A stretch of DNA of 64,000 nt from NCBI GenBank assembly GCA_963995505.1, contig OZ023184.1:15746228-15810227 (forward strand), given 5' to 3'. Below the pieces are notes generated by a model. The model saw nothing but the letters and a program-made list of their open reading frames with translations, had not been told where the DNA came from and did no database searches. Below are positions 10,905-22,948 of the stretch, piece after piece (the stretch's first letter is position 1; each line of letters opens with the position of its first letter). The translations under genes were made by a program, and so were the position numbers. This DNA is from Hypericum androsaemum. Its lineage: Eukaryota > Streptophyta > Magnoliopsida > Malpighiales > Hypericaceae.

Positions 10905-11514
10905 AAATTTTAAATCTAAATCACAAACTCTAAATCTCAAATCTCCAACCTCGAACCCCGGACCCCGACACTCCAACCGTAGACCCAGACACCCCGGACC
11001 CACGACTGCCATACCCTTAGACCCGCCCACCCCAGAACCCGGACCTCGACTTCCGACTCCGGACCCTGGACCCTGGGCCCTGACCCTAGACCCCTAGGCC
11101 CTTGGATCCATGGACCTTGAACCCCGGACCCTTGGCACCCGACCCCCCTGACCCCCGGACCACCCGACCTCCAGACCACGGGCCCTGAACCTCGACCCCG
11201 AACCTAGACCCCCGGACGTGACCACTGGACCCGGACCTTAAGATCCTAGACCCCGACCCTTGACCCCCGGATATTGGACCCCGAAGCCCTAGACCTTGGA
11301 CCCCTGACTTTGGACTTCAGACCCCGACCCCCAATTCCCGGACCACAGATCCCAGACCACCCGAACCCCTAACCACGGTTCCCCAAACCCCCGACCCAAC
11401 TGCGGACTGCAGACCTCGACCCCTAGCCCCTGGATGCCGAAACCTGACCTCGAACCCCGAAATTCTGACGCCCCGACCCCGGACCCTTAACTCTGACCCC
11501 CGAAACCCCAGACA

Positions 11515-11517
<3 letters not shown>
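10905..11517. repeat. Degenerate CCCGGACC-type low-complexity tract
   Basis: About 600 bp are built from variants of GACCCCGGACCC, CTAGACCC and CTCCAACCTCGAACCCC. The repeat has no fixed period. The left edge (AATCTCAAATCTCC) is transitional. It could derive from telomere-like CCCTAAA repeats. Reading frames through it (for example 10937-11179, -) are artefacts. Confidence 0.75.

Positions 11518-11550
<33 letters not shown>
11518..11550. repeat. Poly-C tract, 33 bases
   Basis: 33 consecutive C residues join the degenerate C-rich tract to the broken 3' edge of a copia element. Such a run is rare and hard to sequence, so its length is uncertain and the junction could be an assembly product. 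Confidence 0.9.
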
Positions 11551-11554
<4 letters not shown>

Positions 11555-14086
11555 GTGGAGGAGGTGATCTGGGAGGCAAAAACTGATGCAGAGGTGATTC
11601 ATTGTTATCATCCTCAAAGGTTAAGGGAGTTCTATATAGGTTAGTATCGCTGATGGGTTGGTCTGTAGCAGCAGGTGTTATTGATTGGAAGGGGAAGTTG
11701 TTCTCATAAAACTTGACATCTCTAGAGTGAAATGTCGTATACCCTTTAATTCCTCTCGTGTATCCCAAAAACACGCACTTCCTAGCTCTGGATTCAAACT
11801 TCAGTTGCCTAGGAAGAGTGGCCACATAGCATAAGCATTAAAAAATGCGAAGATGCTTGAGGTTAGGTAGTGACTTATAGAGCAGTTCATGGGGTGTTTT
11901 GTTGGCTATGGTGGAGGAAGGTGTTAGGTTAATAAGGTGCACATCATGTAGAATACACGTGCTCCAGAATTGGACAGGCAAGTAGGCCTAAAATCGGATA
12001 GCTCGAGCAACATTTAAAATGTGCTGGAATTTTCTTTCCACCCTTCCATTTTGCTGGGGTTTATAAGGACAGGTGAGTTAGTGTAGGATTCCTTTTTGGT
12101 GAAAGAAGTTTCTCATCAGGAACTCAGTTCCCTAATCTGATCGAATACCCTTCATTTTGGTGTGAAATTGAGCCTCTACCATGAGAAATAAATTTTCCAA
12201 GCACATAACAGTCTTTGACTTGGCTTTCAAAAGGTAAATCTAAGTGGCTCTTGAATGATGATCCACTATGGTCAAGAAGGAGGTGAAACCATCATAAGAA
12301 GGGACATAATATAGTCCCAAACATCTACATGAACGAGACCAAAAATTGTAGCAGCAATAGCAGTACTATCATCAAAATGAAACCTCTTTTGTTTAGTATA
12401 GTGACAACTGTCACAAGGTTCACAAAACTTAACAGAAATATCAGGACAAATCTTCTTAAGAACTTGCATGTTCGCACTAGGATGTGGCCTAGCCTACAAT
12501 GCCAAAGGTTTAGATCATGTTAGAGATAGTTAACTGCGGTGGAGGCTATAAGGAAGTCTGGTTTGGATAGTGGATGGATGATGGTCTGGAGATGATACAG
12601 TCCATTCTTCTTCTCAGCAATTACAATCATCTTCTGCCAGATATGGTCCTGTATTTCACAACAATTAGAAGAGAAGGTGAGTAAGACTAGTATGCCATCA
12701 ACCATCTGACTAATTGAAACCAGATTAAATTTAAAGTCTGGTACACAAAGAACATTGAAGAGCATCAACTCTCTTGATATTCTCACTGTCCCGATGTGAG
12801 TTGCCTTCATTTTAGAGTTGTTAGGCAAGGAAATAAAGGTATTATCCACCACTTCATGATGAATAAACCAATTAAGACTGCAAGCAACACGAGTGGACGC
12901 TCCTGAGTCCGGAATCTAGTTGTCAATTCCCATGTAATGGTCTTGATTATTCTGCAAATTACAAAGAGAGAAAGTACCTACAGAGTTGTTCTTAGTATCA
13001 ACCAAAGAAGCCACAGAGGGATGATTCTAAGACCCAGAAGCATCATGAGCAGTTAAAGACGAGGGCTTATTCCCTGCAAAATGCTGAAACATGGTTTGCT
13101 TCATCATGGCCATTAATCCTTGCACCTGCTCCGCACTAAAACCAGAGAGGCCTTTACTTTGGTCAGTATCTGCTATCCCGGCTGCTACAATACCATTTTC
13201 TCGTGACTTAGGCTTCCAACTAGAAGGAAAGCCATGAAGCTTAAAGCATTTATCCACAGTATGTCCTTCCCTGTTATAATGAGTACACAGAGGCTTCTTA
13301 TACCCAAATCTATGAGCTGACTGGGCTATGAGGACAGTTGGTGGATCTCCTAGCTTAGAAAAAATAGGAGCCATAACAACCTGCCTTTCATGTTGACCCA
13401 CTAGATACATCACTCGACTCATGCTAGGAACAGGATCCATCATAAGGATCTGAGTCCTCAGATGGTCAAAGTTATCACTTAAACCAGTCAAGAAACCCAT
13501 TATATGATCCTGATCTAGATGATCAGCCATCAAAATAGTTGCAACACAAGTTAAATGAGCTTCTGGTGTGCACTTACAAACTGGGATTGGCCTATACTGA
13601 AGTAGCTGATCCTAATGCGATTTATATCGTGAGAAATATTCATTAACACTAAGAATACCTTGTGACATGTTGGAGATCTGTCTCTTCAGACCAGCTATTT
13701 TGACAAAATCTCCATGCCTGAAACATTCTTGCAGATGGTCCCACAGATCTGCTGCCGAATCATACCAGAGGAGGCTTTCTCCAAGTTCTGCCTCGATGGA
13801 TCTGAGCAACAAGTGTGTTACACCTCTTCTATGCTGGGTACAGAGGGTCAGTCTTGGCAGGAACATCTATGTTGCGGTCCACGAAGGGCAGCTTGTTCTT
13901 GGACTCAAGAGATTGGCTCATGGCTCGTACCCATGAGAAGAAATTCTTCTCATTGAGAGTAGGGGCAACGAGAAACTCAGCTGGGCTCTCACCTGGATGG
14001 ACATAGAAAGGGTTGGTAAATTCCCCAGTGGGAACACGGGTAGTAGATGGTGTTGAAGCTACTTTCGTAGGGGTTGTTTGGGCCAT
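11551..14086 (-). pseudogene. Copia gag-pol, truncated and interrupted
   Basis: The first ATG (CAT at 14084-14086) opens a gag region with FYVHPGESPAEFLVAP, NFFSWVRAMSQSLESKN, the copia gag pattern. The frame breaks near 13865 and near 13600. A zinc-knuckle-like CTHYNREGHTVDKCF lies near 13280, with one cysteine of the CCHC set altered. Protease-like and pre-integrase parts (12520-12850; NLWHCRLGH near 12500) follow, with many stops. Near 11600-11820 an integrase-to-RT linker piece reads KCVFLGYTRGIKGY. No functional product is possible. The role of an intact copy would be self-replication through RNA. Confidence 0.8.
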
Positions 14087-14170
14087 TTTGGTTAAGTGAT
14101 TGTGTAGAGAGAAGGTCTGTGACTAAAGAGACCAATAAGGAGAAATTTTTGCGAAAGAAAAAAAGAGCTA

Positions 14171-14184
14171 TTGCTCTGATACCA
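14171..14184 (-). other. Primer-binding site, initiator tRNA-Met type
   Basis: The - strand reads TGGTATCAGAGCAA immediately after the LTR. TGGTATCAGAG matches the 3' end of plant initiator tRNA-Met, the usual copia primer. Confidence 0.85.
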
Positions 14185-14641
14185 TGCTGAAAAAACAATA
14201 AGCTCGAGGTCGCGTTAATGGCGATAAGTCGAGAGGAAGAAGAAGGTGAGATACCAAGAGGATTTGGGAATATTGGTATATTCACCCTTACCCAGAAAAG
14301 AATCCTTGTTCTGCCTTATATACAAATCTAATAAGGGAAAGAAAAACTATACAATTAGCTAAAAATTCTCGAAGGAATAATCTAGATTGCTGACGTGGCG
14401 CGTATCATCCTCGGATCCCGGGCCATTAATCATTAGGTGATAACGGCCTTGTTTTGTAGTAGGTGGCGGATCTCCCTCTTGTTCTGTGCAGGCAGACAGG
14501 GGAGTGCGTGTGTCGGGCACAATCCAAGTTCGCGCCTTGCCACGTCATTAAGTGGTTGTCTCCGGGCTTCCCTTTTAGCTGGTGGGCTTGTCTTCTTCTT
14601 TTCTAATCAAGGCCCAGAAGGCTCTCACAAGTGTTGCAACA
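14185..14641 (-). repeat. 5' LTR of truncated copia
   Basis: On the - strand the LTR begins TGTTGCAACACTTGTGAG and ends TTTTTTCAGCA, directly against the primer site, giving about 457 bp with TG...CA ends. The outer edge is inferred from the TG dinucleotide, because the partner LTR is lost. Confidence 0.7.
14315..14322 (-). promoter_or_regulatory. Probable TATA box in LTR
   Basis: TATATAAG on the - strand lies inside the LTR about 130 bp from its inner end, the usual position for the retrotransposon promoter. Confidence 0.5.
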
Positions 14642-14839
14642 TTTGAACCAATTTTCCCACCATTTTCTTTACTTGAATGTTCATCAGGGAAGCCATTAAT
14701 CTTCAACAATAAAATCATAAAAATAGTATCGAAATACAAATATATAACTAAAAAAAAATATCTTTGCAGTAATTAGTGATACAGTTGCCGGATCCTCTCC
14801 TTCCCGGCGGTTCATCCCAGCAAAGACGTGTGCCCGGCC

Positions 14840-15066
14840 ACTCTCCTCTCCTCCCTAATAAGCTTGTCTCGTAGGATCTGCAGATACGGGTCGGGTCAAT
14901 TTTCCACCAATGCCCAAAACGCGCGGGATGTGATCCGCCACATGGCAAACCTGCTCCACTTCTTCGAGGAGCTTGACCCGGAGGGTTTACCCGACCGGTG
15001 TCTCTTGAACTTCTCGGAGCTCCGCATGGCTTTCTACAGGAGTGGTTATCTACTGAGTCTTTTTAG
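14840..15066 (+). pseudogene. Fragment of a plant U-box-like N-terminal domain
   Basis: About 65 codons read ISLSRRICRYGSGQFSTNA, NLLHFFEEL, LPDRCLL and FSELRMAFYRSGYLL. This pattern resembles the N-terminal helical domain of plant U-box E3 ligases, where a hydrophobic FFEEL helix is followed by an ELxxxLxxAKxLL-like helix. The frame stops soon after (about 15068), and no U-box or ARM repeats follow. There is no clear promoter. It could be an exon fragment moved by a transposon. The assignment is from memory and tentative. Confidence 0.4.
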
Positions 15067-15070
15067 TTGA

Positions 15071-15468
15071 TAAGGATTAGAAGATAGATTCTGTACCAAA
15101 GTTGTTATCATAGTTTTTATCGAAGTGTTGTAATGCTTGTATTCATATGACCTAAGATATCAATAATATTCAATGTAAAGTATTTCCGCACAATATTTTT
15201 TCTCTTGATGATATCCGAGCTAAAATTTAGAATTTTTTTTTATTGTTTCGTCGTTTTTCGTCGGAAAAACGCAGCCACCAAATATTGAGAAAAGGTTCGG
15301 TGAAAGCGTCATATTTGGTTTATTAATTTAATCAACTTTCTGTTGTCAAAATCGACGCAGCCAAATTTGGAGTAGATTTGGTCCTTCTTAACACTGATTC
15401 CATTCGAGTTTTCGGCCCCAGGAACTGCCACGTGAAAAAATTGTCCACGCAGGCTGAAGTGAAAAAGA
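15071..15468. other. Intergenic or decayed transposon, no gene
   Basis: No recognisable coding sequence. The + strand copia element begins at 15469. Its 5-bp target duplication AAAGA ends this stretch. Confidence 0.45.
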
Positions 15469-16212
15469 TGTTGGGTTTGAATGCATAATTAATGCATTTG
15501 GCCCAAGTTGAAAGGCCCGAACTGAAAAGCCCAAACTGAAAAGTCCAAGCTGAGGATGGGAGAACCATTACCACATCGGAAATTGCAAGGAATTTTTTCC
15601 TGTTTATAAGGAGAAGTTCTAAGCTGGTGTAATATTAAATATTCTACCTGAATAGCTGACCGAGCCTGCCTGCGAGGATGGTGCTTCACTATTCGAGCAC
15701 GTGCGTGTGCGCATGGCGCATTGGACGAGGAGTGCCTGGAAGGCCTGTGGCCGAAGAGACACCAGCAGGCATCCAGGAGCCCTGAAGAGACACCTACAGG
15801 CATCCAGAAAATTGGTGGCCGAAAGGGTGCCTCGGCTCCCAGAAATATGAAAGCATGGTGCCCCCTCGGAAATGCCTGGCAGCCATTCGGATTTCAGCCA
15901 TCCTCGCCTATACATAGGCCCTTCCCCCCTCATTTGCAAATCATCCCTACAACTCATTGCATAAACATTCATTAGTAATAGTTGTTCTTCTCTCCCTCTC
16001 TCTCAAAAAAGTTCTGAATATCCAAGATTCGCCTAAAGTTTTGAGGGTCGTTGTGCTCCGAACTCGGAAATAGCCTAGTCGTTGTATCTTGGGGACGATT
16101 GCCGCAGCCCGTAAGCATTAAATACGGGACAATCTTGTCTTACGGAGAAAGAGTCCAACTCTTGCCTCGACTTTAAGATCCTAATCAAGTACACCACCTC
16201 CGACACACAACA
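15469..16212 (+). repeat. 5' LTR of E1 (744 bp)
   Basis: It begins TGTTGGG and ends ACACAACA. Compared with the 3' LTR it lacks an internal stretch of roughly 250-300 bp, corresponding to about 20930-21170. The join lies at GGACGAGGAGTGC, where both edges share GAGGAGTGC-like bases, so a microhomology deletion is likely. Confidence 0.88.
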
Positions 16213-16241
16213 ATCGTAAGACGAGATCTGTGTACTTGAAG

Positions 16242-19200
16242 ATGGCATCAACAAGCTCAGCACCAGTGCCAGTGGTCCCGGGAACTGTCCACGCCGAAAG
16301 GCCGGCCAAGTTCAACGGTACCGAGTTCAAGAGATGGTAACAGAAGATGCTGTTCTACCTGACGACGCTCAACCTGGTCTGATTCTTGAAGGAAGAGGCT
16401 CCGAAGGTGGCAGAAAATGAGGCTGATCCACAGAAGATCAACGCCCTCGATGCATAGAGTCACAGCGACTTTCTATATCGTAACTATATCCTGAATGGCT
16501 TAGACGATGCCCTTTACAATGTCTTTGCAGGTACAAAGACTGCAAAAGAATTGTGGGACTCCTTGGAAAAGAAGTACAAAACGGAGGATACCGGGATGAA
16601 GAAATTCATCGTCAGAAGATTCCTCGACTTCCAGATGCTAGACTCCAAGAAGGTCATAAACTAAGTCCAAGAGCTGCAGCTGATTCTACACGAGATTCAC
16701 GCTGAAGGCATGTAACTCAGCGAATCCTTCCAGGTGGTAGCTCTAATCGAGAAGCTACCCCCTCTGTGGAAGGACTTCAAGAACTACCTCAAGCATAAGA
16801 GGAAGGATATGGGGCTGGAAGACTTGATTGTGAGACTAAGGATCGAAGAAGATAACCGAAAGTCTGAAGTCAAGACCAGCAGGACCAACTCTGAGGCTAA
16901 GGTACACCTCACTGAGGGAGCTACCGGCAAGAAGAGGAAGAAGCCCGGGAACAAGCAGAAAAAGTAAGAGCCAAAGTAAAAGAAGGCTAAGAAGATCAAA
17001 GACAATTGCTACAACTGCGATAAGTCCGGTCACATGGCAAAAGACTGTCGCTTGCCGAAGAAGGACGATCGAGAGAAGGCTAATCTGGCCGAAGATCTGT
17101 CTGAGCTAGACTTATCTGCTGTGGTGTTTGAAGCCAAATTGGTGGATAACCCAAGAGAGTGGTTCATTGACACAGGGGCAACCCGACACATCTGCTCAGA
17201 CAAGGAGATGTTCTCGACCTACACAGCCATCAATGGCTGAAAGTTGTTTATGGGTAACTCTGCAACTTCTTCTGTAGTTGGACTAGGCAAGGTGGTGGTG
17301 AAGCTGACCTCCGGAAAAGAGCTGACCCTCAAGGATGTGCTGCATGTCCTAGACATTCGTAAGAATCTAGTATCCGGCTCCCTGTTGAGCAAATCCTGGA
17401 TGAAGCTTGTATTTGAGGCTGATAGATTTGTATTAACCAAAGCTGGTTCCTTTGTAGGAAAGGACTACATCGAGAGGGGGCTTTTTAAGATGAATGTAAT
17501 AACTGTGAAACACGCCTTTGAAGGGCCTAATAAAGTTATCAATTTTTCTTACTTGGCTGAGTGTTCTAATTTATGGCATAATAGATTAGGACACGTAAAT
17601 TTGGGCTCACTAAGAAAGTTAGTAAGTTTAAATCTATTGCCTAAAATAGAGTTTGACCCAAACAATAAATGTGAAGTATGTGTAGAAACAAGTGCAAACT
17701 AGAGGTGGAAAAAAGTATTTCATCACATTTATTGATGAATGCACGAGGTACTGTTACGTACACCTCTTGAAAGGAAAAGACGAAGCTCTAGAAGCTTTCA
17801 AGAGCTATAAGAATGAGGTTAAAAATTAACTTAGCACTAAAATCAAAATGATTCGAAGTGATAGAGGGGGAGAATATGTAGCTCCGTTTGAGGAATTCTG
17901 CCAACAATATGGTATTATTCATCAGACAACTGCTCCATACTCACCTCAATCAAATGGTGTAGCTGAGCGCAAGAATCGAACTCTTAAAGAGATGATGAAT
18001 GCTATGTTGATTAGCTCGAGCTTATCACAGAACATGTGGGGAGAAGCTGTGCTCTTAGCTAATCACATTCTAAATAAATTGCCACACAAGAAAGGGGACA
18101 AAACCCCATATGAATTATAAAAAGGAAAAAAGCCTTCCTACGGTTACCTTAAAGTATGGGGGTGCCTAACTAAGGTAGAAATACCTCCGCCTAAAAGGGT
18201 GAGAATAGGATCCAAGACCGTTGACTGCATTTTTATCAGATATGCTTACAACAATAGCGCCTACCGATTTCTAGTGCACAAGTCTGAAAACCCTGAAATC
18301 AACGAGGGAATGGTCATGGAATCAACGAATGCAACATTCTTTGAGAATATCTTTCCTAGAAAGGAAACGGAAGAAGTAAGCTCAAACAAAAGAAGTTATG
18401 AAGCTACACAAGGCTCTGATCAAGGTGCTGAGGAACCTAGACGGAGTAAGAGGACCAAAGTAGCTAAGTCGTTTGGTCCAGATTTTCTAAATTACATGTT
18501 AGAAAATGAACCTGGGACAATCCAAGAGGTATTATCTAGTCTGGATGCTCCTCTCTAGAAAGAAGCTATCAATAGTGAGATAGAATCCATCATGAAAAAC
18601 CACACGTAGAAAATCGTGGATCTTCCACCAGGTTGCAAACTTTTAGGTTGCAAGTGGATCCTTAAAAGAAAATACAAAGCTGATGGATCAATCGACAAGT
18701 ACAAAACTTGGTTGGTAGCTAAAGGGTTCAAACAGAAGGAATGATATGATTTTTTTGACACCTATTCGCCGGTCACAAGAATCACATCCATTAGAGTGAT
18801 CATAGCTGTCGCAGCACTCTATAACCTCGAGATACATCAGATAGATATAAAAATAGCTTTCTTAAATGGAGAACTGGAAGAGGAAATATATATGGAACAA
18901 CCTGAAGGGTTTGTTGCCCCCAGACAAGAACATAAAGTGTGCAAGCTGATCAAGTCACTGTACGGGTTAAAACAGGCGCCGAAATAATGGCATGAGAAAT
19001 TTGACAGAACGATGATGTCAAATGACTTTAAGATCAATGAATGTGATAAATGTGTATACATTAAAGGCACACCTGATGCTTACGTAATCGTATGTCTATA
19101 TGTAGACGACATGCTAATCACGGGAAGTAGTAATGATCTTATCGTGAAAACTAAGAACATGTTAAGGAACAACTTTGACATGAAAGATATGGGTTTAGCT

Positions 19201-19960
19201 GACGTCATACTAGGGATTAAAATCTCTAAGACGACTGAAGGAATTGTCTTGTCACAATCTCACTACGTTGAGAATGTACTCAAGAAGTTCGATGCTTTTG
19301 ACAAACCTCCGGCTAAGACTCCGGTAGACCTAAGTCTACACTTAGCTAAAAATAGAGGGGATCCAGTATCTCAACTAAAGTATGCAAGAATCATTGGGAG
19401 CCTGATATACTTGACAAATTGTACACGCCCTGATATTGCATACTCAGTTAGCAAGCTTAGTAGATTCACGAGCAATCCAGGACCAGACCACTGGCTAGCT
19501 CTGGAAAGAATTCTAAATTATCTAAAATATACCATGAACCATACCATAAACCATGGTATACTTTATACTAGATATCCAGCTGTATTGGAAGGATACAGTG
19601 ATGCGAATTGGATATCAGATACTAAAGACTCCAAATCTATTAGTGGTTATGTGTTCACCATAGGAAGAGGAGCTGTGTCCTGAAAAATCCTCTAAACAAA
19701 CGTGCATAGCTCGATCCACTATAGAGTCAGAGTTTATAGCACTCGACAAAGCTGGAGAAGAAGCTGAATGGCTCAGAAACTTCCTAGAGGATATTCCATG
19801 TTGGAACAAGCCTGTGCATCTTGTATTGATACATTGTGATAGCATGGCAGCAATCGGGATAGCACAAAGTACTATGTACAATGATAAGTCTCGACATATC
19901 CGTAGGAGATATAACACCGTTAGACAAGATCTCAAGTGGAGTAATAACCATTGATTATGT
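16242..19960 (+). pseudogene. E1 gag-pol polyprotein, inactivated
   Basis: The ATG at 16242 opens MASTSSAP with a stop in FKRW*QKML soon after. In order: gag ([30 protein letters not shown]); CCHC knuckle CYNCDKSGHMAKDC (17007); protease WFIDTGATRHIC (about 17160); pre-integrase LWHNRLGHVN (about 17570); integrase with RSDRGGEY and AERKN; RT with YVDD (19099-19110); RNase H with GYSDANW. About 90 bp are missing near 17690-17705, removing part of the integrase N-terminus. Many stops are W, Q or L codons changed to TAG, TAA or TGA. No active product. Confidence 0.92.
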
Positions 19961-20606
19961 GAAGTCCAAGGACAACATATCTGATCCTTTGACGAAAGGA
20001 ATCAACAGAGATCAAATGTATAACGCAGTAAGGGGAATGAGGTTAAAACCCATGCATTAAAAGAACGTTCATAGCGGTAACTCAACCACGATAAGTGGAG
20101 ATCTCACAAACTTGGTTCAATGAGACAACTAAGTTATGGATGGTTCAGATGAATACTTGAAATCCGTCCCATTCTCAGAAGCTACCCAAGTACGAACTTG
20201 CAGAGGTGTGGTAAGGTTAAGCGTCTACGCTTTTAATGATTCCTATACCAGGAAAAGGTAGAGTATGGCAGGATACTCCTAATGGGAGATCACCTATATA
20301 AGTGTGAAGTGAGGCCGCTTCAAATGAAAAAATACTTATGAATCCAAGATAAGGTCCATGGCCGAAACAGACATAACGTGAGAACCAAAGGATATTAGAG
20401 ATATCATTGTGTAAATGTTATTGTCTTGGTTTACATAAAAAGCTGACCAGTTCAAGACATCGCGTTCACTGAGCGACAAGTAAATCCAATAATATTTTAC
20501 TAGGGAAGGTTCAAAGCCGTAAGCTACCTTTCTCGATGCAATAATATTTCGTTAGAACTTTTCTTAAAAGTATCAGCATGCATTAATCGTCATTCATGTA
20601 TGGGAT

Positions 20607-21650
20607 TGTTGGGTTTGAATGCACAATTAATGCATTTGGCCCAAGCTGAAAGGCCCGAGCTGAAAAGTCCAAGCTGAAAAGCCCAAGCTGAGGATGGGAG
20701 AACCATTACGACATCGAAAATCGCAAGGAATTTTTTCCTGTTTATAAGGAGAAGCTCCAAGCTGGTGTAATATTAAATATTCTACCTGAAGAGCTGACCG
20801 AGGCTGCCTGCGAGGATGGTGGGAAGCATCATCCGAGCACGAGCAGGAGCACGAGCACTAGCATAAGCAGGAGCACGAGCATATGCATGCACTCGCGCAT
20901 GTGCACAGGTACGTGCGTGTACATATAGCGCATTGGACGCAGGTCGCAATGGGCGCTTTGTGGCGCACTTGGCACTTCGCACGTGCGCATCATCGCGAGG
21001 AGCTGGAGGAGCCTTAAGATTTTTGCCAGATTTTGGGAGAGCTAGGAGCAGCGTGGGAGGTAGCTCTCGAAGGGATGCAAGCTGGCCCAATAGATGAAGG
21101 GCCACCAGCGTGCGTCCAGAAACTGGAACATCCTGGAGGATTTCAGATTACCACCAAGAGGCACGAGGAGTGCTTGGAAGGCCTATGGCCGAAGAGACAC
21201 CAGCAGGTATCCAGGAGCCCTGAAGAGACACCTACGGGCATCCAGAAAACTGGTGGCCGAAAGGGTACCTCGGCTCCCAAAAATGTGAGAGCGTGGTCCC
21301 CCCTCGAAAATGCCTGGCAGCCATTCGGATTCCAGCCATCCTTGCCTATACATAGGCCCTTCCCCCCTCATTTGCAAATCATCCCTACAACTCATTTCAT
21401 AAGCATTCATTAGCAATAGTTGTTCTTCTCTCCCTCTCTCTCAAGAAAGTTTTGAATATCCAAGGTTCATCTGAATCTTCGAGGGTCGTTGTGCTACGAA
21501 CTCAGAAGCAGCCTAGTCATTGTATCTTGGGGACAATTGCCGCAGCCCGTAAGCACTAAATACGGGGCAATCTTGTCTTACGGCGAAAGAGTCCAACTCT
21601 TGCCTCGACTTAAAGATCCTAATCAAGTACACCACCTCCAACACAAAACA
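20607..21650 (+). repeat. 3' LTR of E1 (1044 bp)
   Basis: It begins TGTTGGGTTTGAATGC and ends ACACAAAACA. It contains a GAGCAC/GAGCAG-rich patch at about 20837-20885 that is missing from the 5' LTR. Its mirror (GCTCGT)n occurs in the related - strand element. Confidence 0.9.
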
Positions 21651-21655
21651 AAAGA

Positions 21656-21935
21656 TTGGTATCAATGGGGTTATCCATGCCTTGCAAAGCTCATGAGTTC
21701 CACCAGCAGGCTAGTTACAGTATTTGTTAACAATATTATGTTGAAGTTGGCGATTTAAATTTTGGGGAAGAACGGAGCTGTCTAGTTCCCCCACAAGATG
21801 TCGATTTTCTATTCATGTATCAACATGACTGGTAAGATTAATTTTACTCAATCTTGGGTGATGAATTTCGGAGCTACCGATCATACTACATATAACGGGA
21901 CATTCTGTCAAGATCCCAAACAATGATGAAATTCT
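21656..21935 (+). pseudogene. Decayed copia fragment, protease part (host of nest)
   Basis: Near 21835-21925 the frame reads INFTQSWVMNFGATDHTTYN, a degraded form of the copia aspartic protease motif (SW-DSGATDH). It continues, after the inserted element, into integrase-like sequence at 29919-30400. The two pieces are one older copia copy split by E2. Confidence 0.65.
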
Positions 21936-22948
21936 TGTTTCGGAGGGTGGGTGTAGTTGATTAGGATCTTCGGCAGTCGAGGCAAGTGTTGGACACTTTC
22001 TCCGTAAGACGAGATTGCCCCGTATGTTTTAGTATGGTACGGGCTTCGGCAATCGTCCCCAAAATACAATGACTATTTAGGGCATTTCTAAGAACGTTGC
22101 ACATATATCTCGAAACTTTCGGGCGAACCCTTATATACCTAAAACTTTCGGAGTCTTGTAAGTGAAGAACGGGGGGAGAGGAGAAGATAACTATTGCTAA
22201 TGAATGCCTATGCAATGAGTTGCTGGGATGGATGATTATGGCAGGGGGCAGGCCTATTTATAGGCTGGAGGAGGCAGGGAGGCAGCCACCCTGAAGAGAT
22301 GCGTCTGCTCGGCCAGCAGGCTGTCTGGCTGCGCTCGCGGCCCTTCGGTGGCTTCTGGATCCTTCCAGGCGCGCCCAGGCTGCGCTGGCACCCTTTCGCG
22401 ATGGATCTCGTAACCCTTCGGCCTTCTAGAAGTCTCCTGGACATTCCAGTCCATCGTGCCTCTTCGGTGGCCAACCTGAAGGCGCTCGCAGCTCCTCGTC
22501 ACTCCGGTAACTGCGCAGCTCTCTCTCCGGTCCCGGGCAAAATATTTAAGGCTCCTCCAGCTCCTAGCGATGATGCGCACGTGCGAAGTACCAAGTGCGC
22601 CACAAAGTGCCCATTGCGACCTGCGTCCAATGCGCCATGTGCACACGCACGTGCGCGTATGCGTGCACGTGTGCATGCACGTGCACGTGCTTGTGCTCGT
22701 GCTCGTGCTCGTGCTCGTGCTCATGCCTGTGCTTGGACGGTGCTTCGCACCGTCCTCGCAGCTAGCGGTGGGTCAGCCTTTAGGTAGTCAACCAAGTTTG
22801 AGAGGTGAGGAGGGGAATTCCTTATAAACAAGGAAATCCTCCTTGCTCTAATCAATGTGGTATTGTATTTTTCCATTTCCCTTTTGGGCCTCCACTTTGG
22901 GCCTTACCATTTTGGGCCAAATGCATTAAAAATGCATTCAACCCAACA
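21936..22948 (-). repeat. 3' LTR of E2 (about 1013 bp)
   Basis: The inner end lies next to the polypurine tract (GGGGGAT on the - strand, plus positions 22949-22956). It includes a (GCTCGT)n patch at about 22688-22722. It is roughly twice as long as the 5' LTR. Confidence 0.85.
22680..22725. repeat. (GCTCGT)n microsatellite in LTR
   Basis: Repeated GTGCTCGTGCTCGTGCTC occurs on +, in a CACGTG-rich neighbourhood inside the E2 3' LTR. Confidence 0.85.

Larger units (their letters stand above)
11551..14641 (-). mobile_element. 3'-truncated Ty1/copia retrotransposon
   Basis: The order on the - strand is LTR (14185-14641), initiator-Met primer site, gag, protease and the start of integrase. Sequence ends abruptly at the poly-C tract at 11550, and reverse transcriptase, RNase H and the 3' LTR are missing. 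The element differs in gag and LTR sequence from the two copia copies to its right. Confidence 0.85.
15469..21650 (+). mobile_element. Full-length but dead Ty1/copia element E1
   Basis: Two LTRs (15469-16212 and 20607-21650), both starting TGTTGGGTTTGAATGC, enclose gag-pol. The five-base target duplication AAAGA flanks the element at 15464-15468 and 21651-21655. The polypurine region before the 3' LTR reads TGTATGGGAT; in the related - strand element it is TGTGGGGGAT, so E1 has a weakened tract. Coding sequence carries many in-frame stops. Gene order protease, integrase, RT, RNase H is the copia order. Confidence 0.92.

Noticed and set aside
10937..11179. - strand frame rich in G, V and P; also 11423-11825 with a poly-glycine run
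   Set aside because: It is produced by C-rich low-complexity DNA and the poly-C tract.
20820..20900. Regular GAGCAC spacing that looked like a short-spaced repeat array
   Set aside because: It is a simple hexamer microsatellite inside an LTR; there are no spacers or repeats of CRISPR type.
22254..22827. Frames of 85-162 codons in the E2 3' LTR
   Set aside because: They come from GC-rich LTR sequence and (GCTCGT)n; no family signal and broken in the other LTRs.
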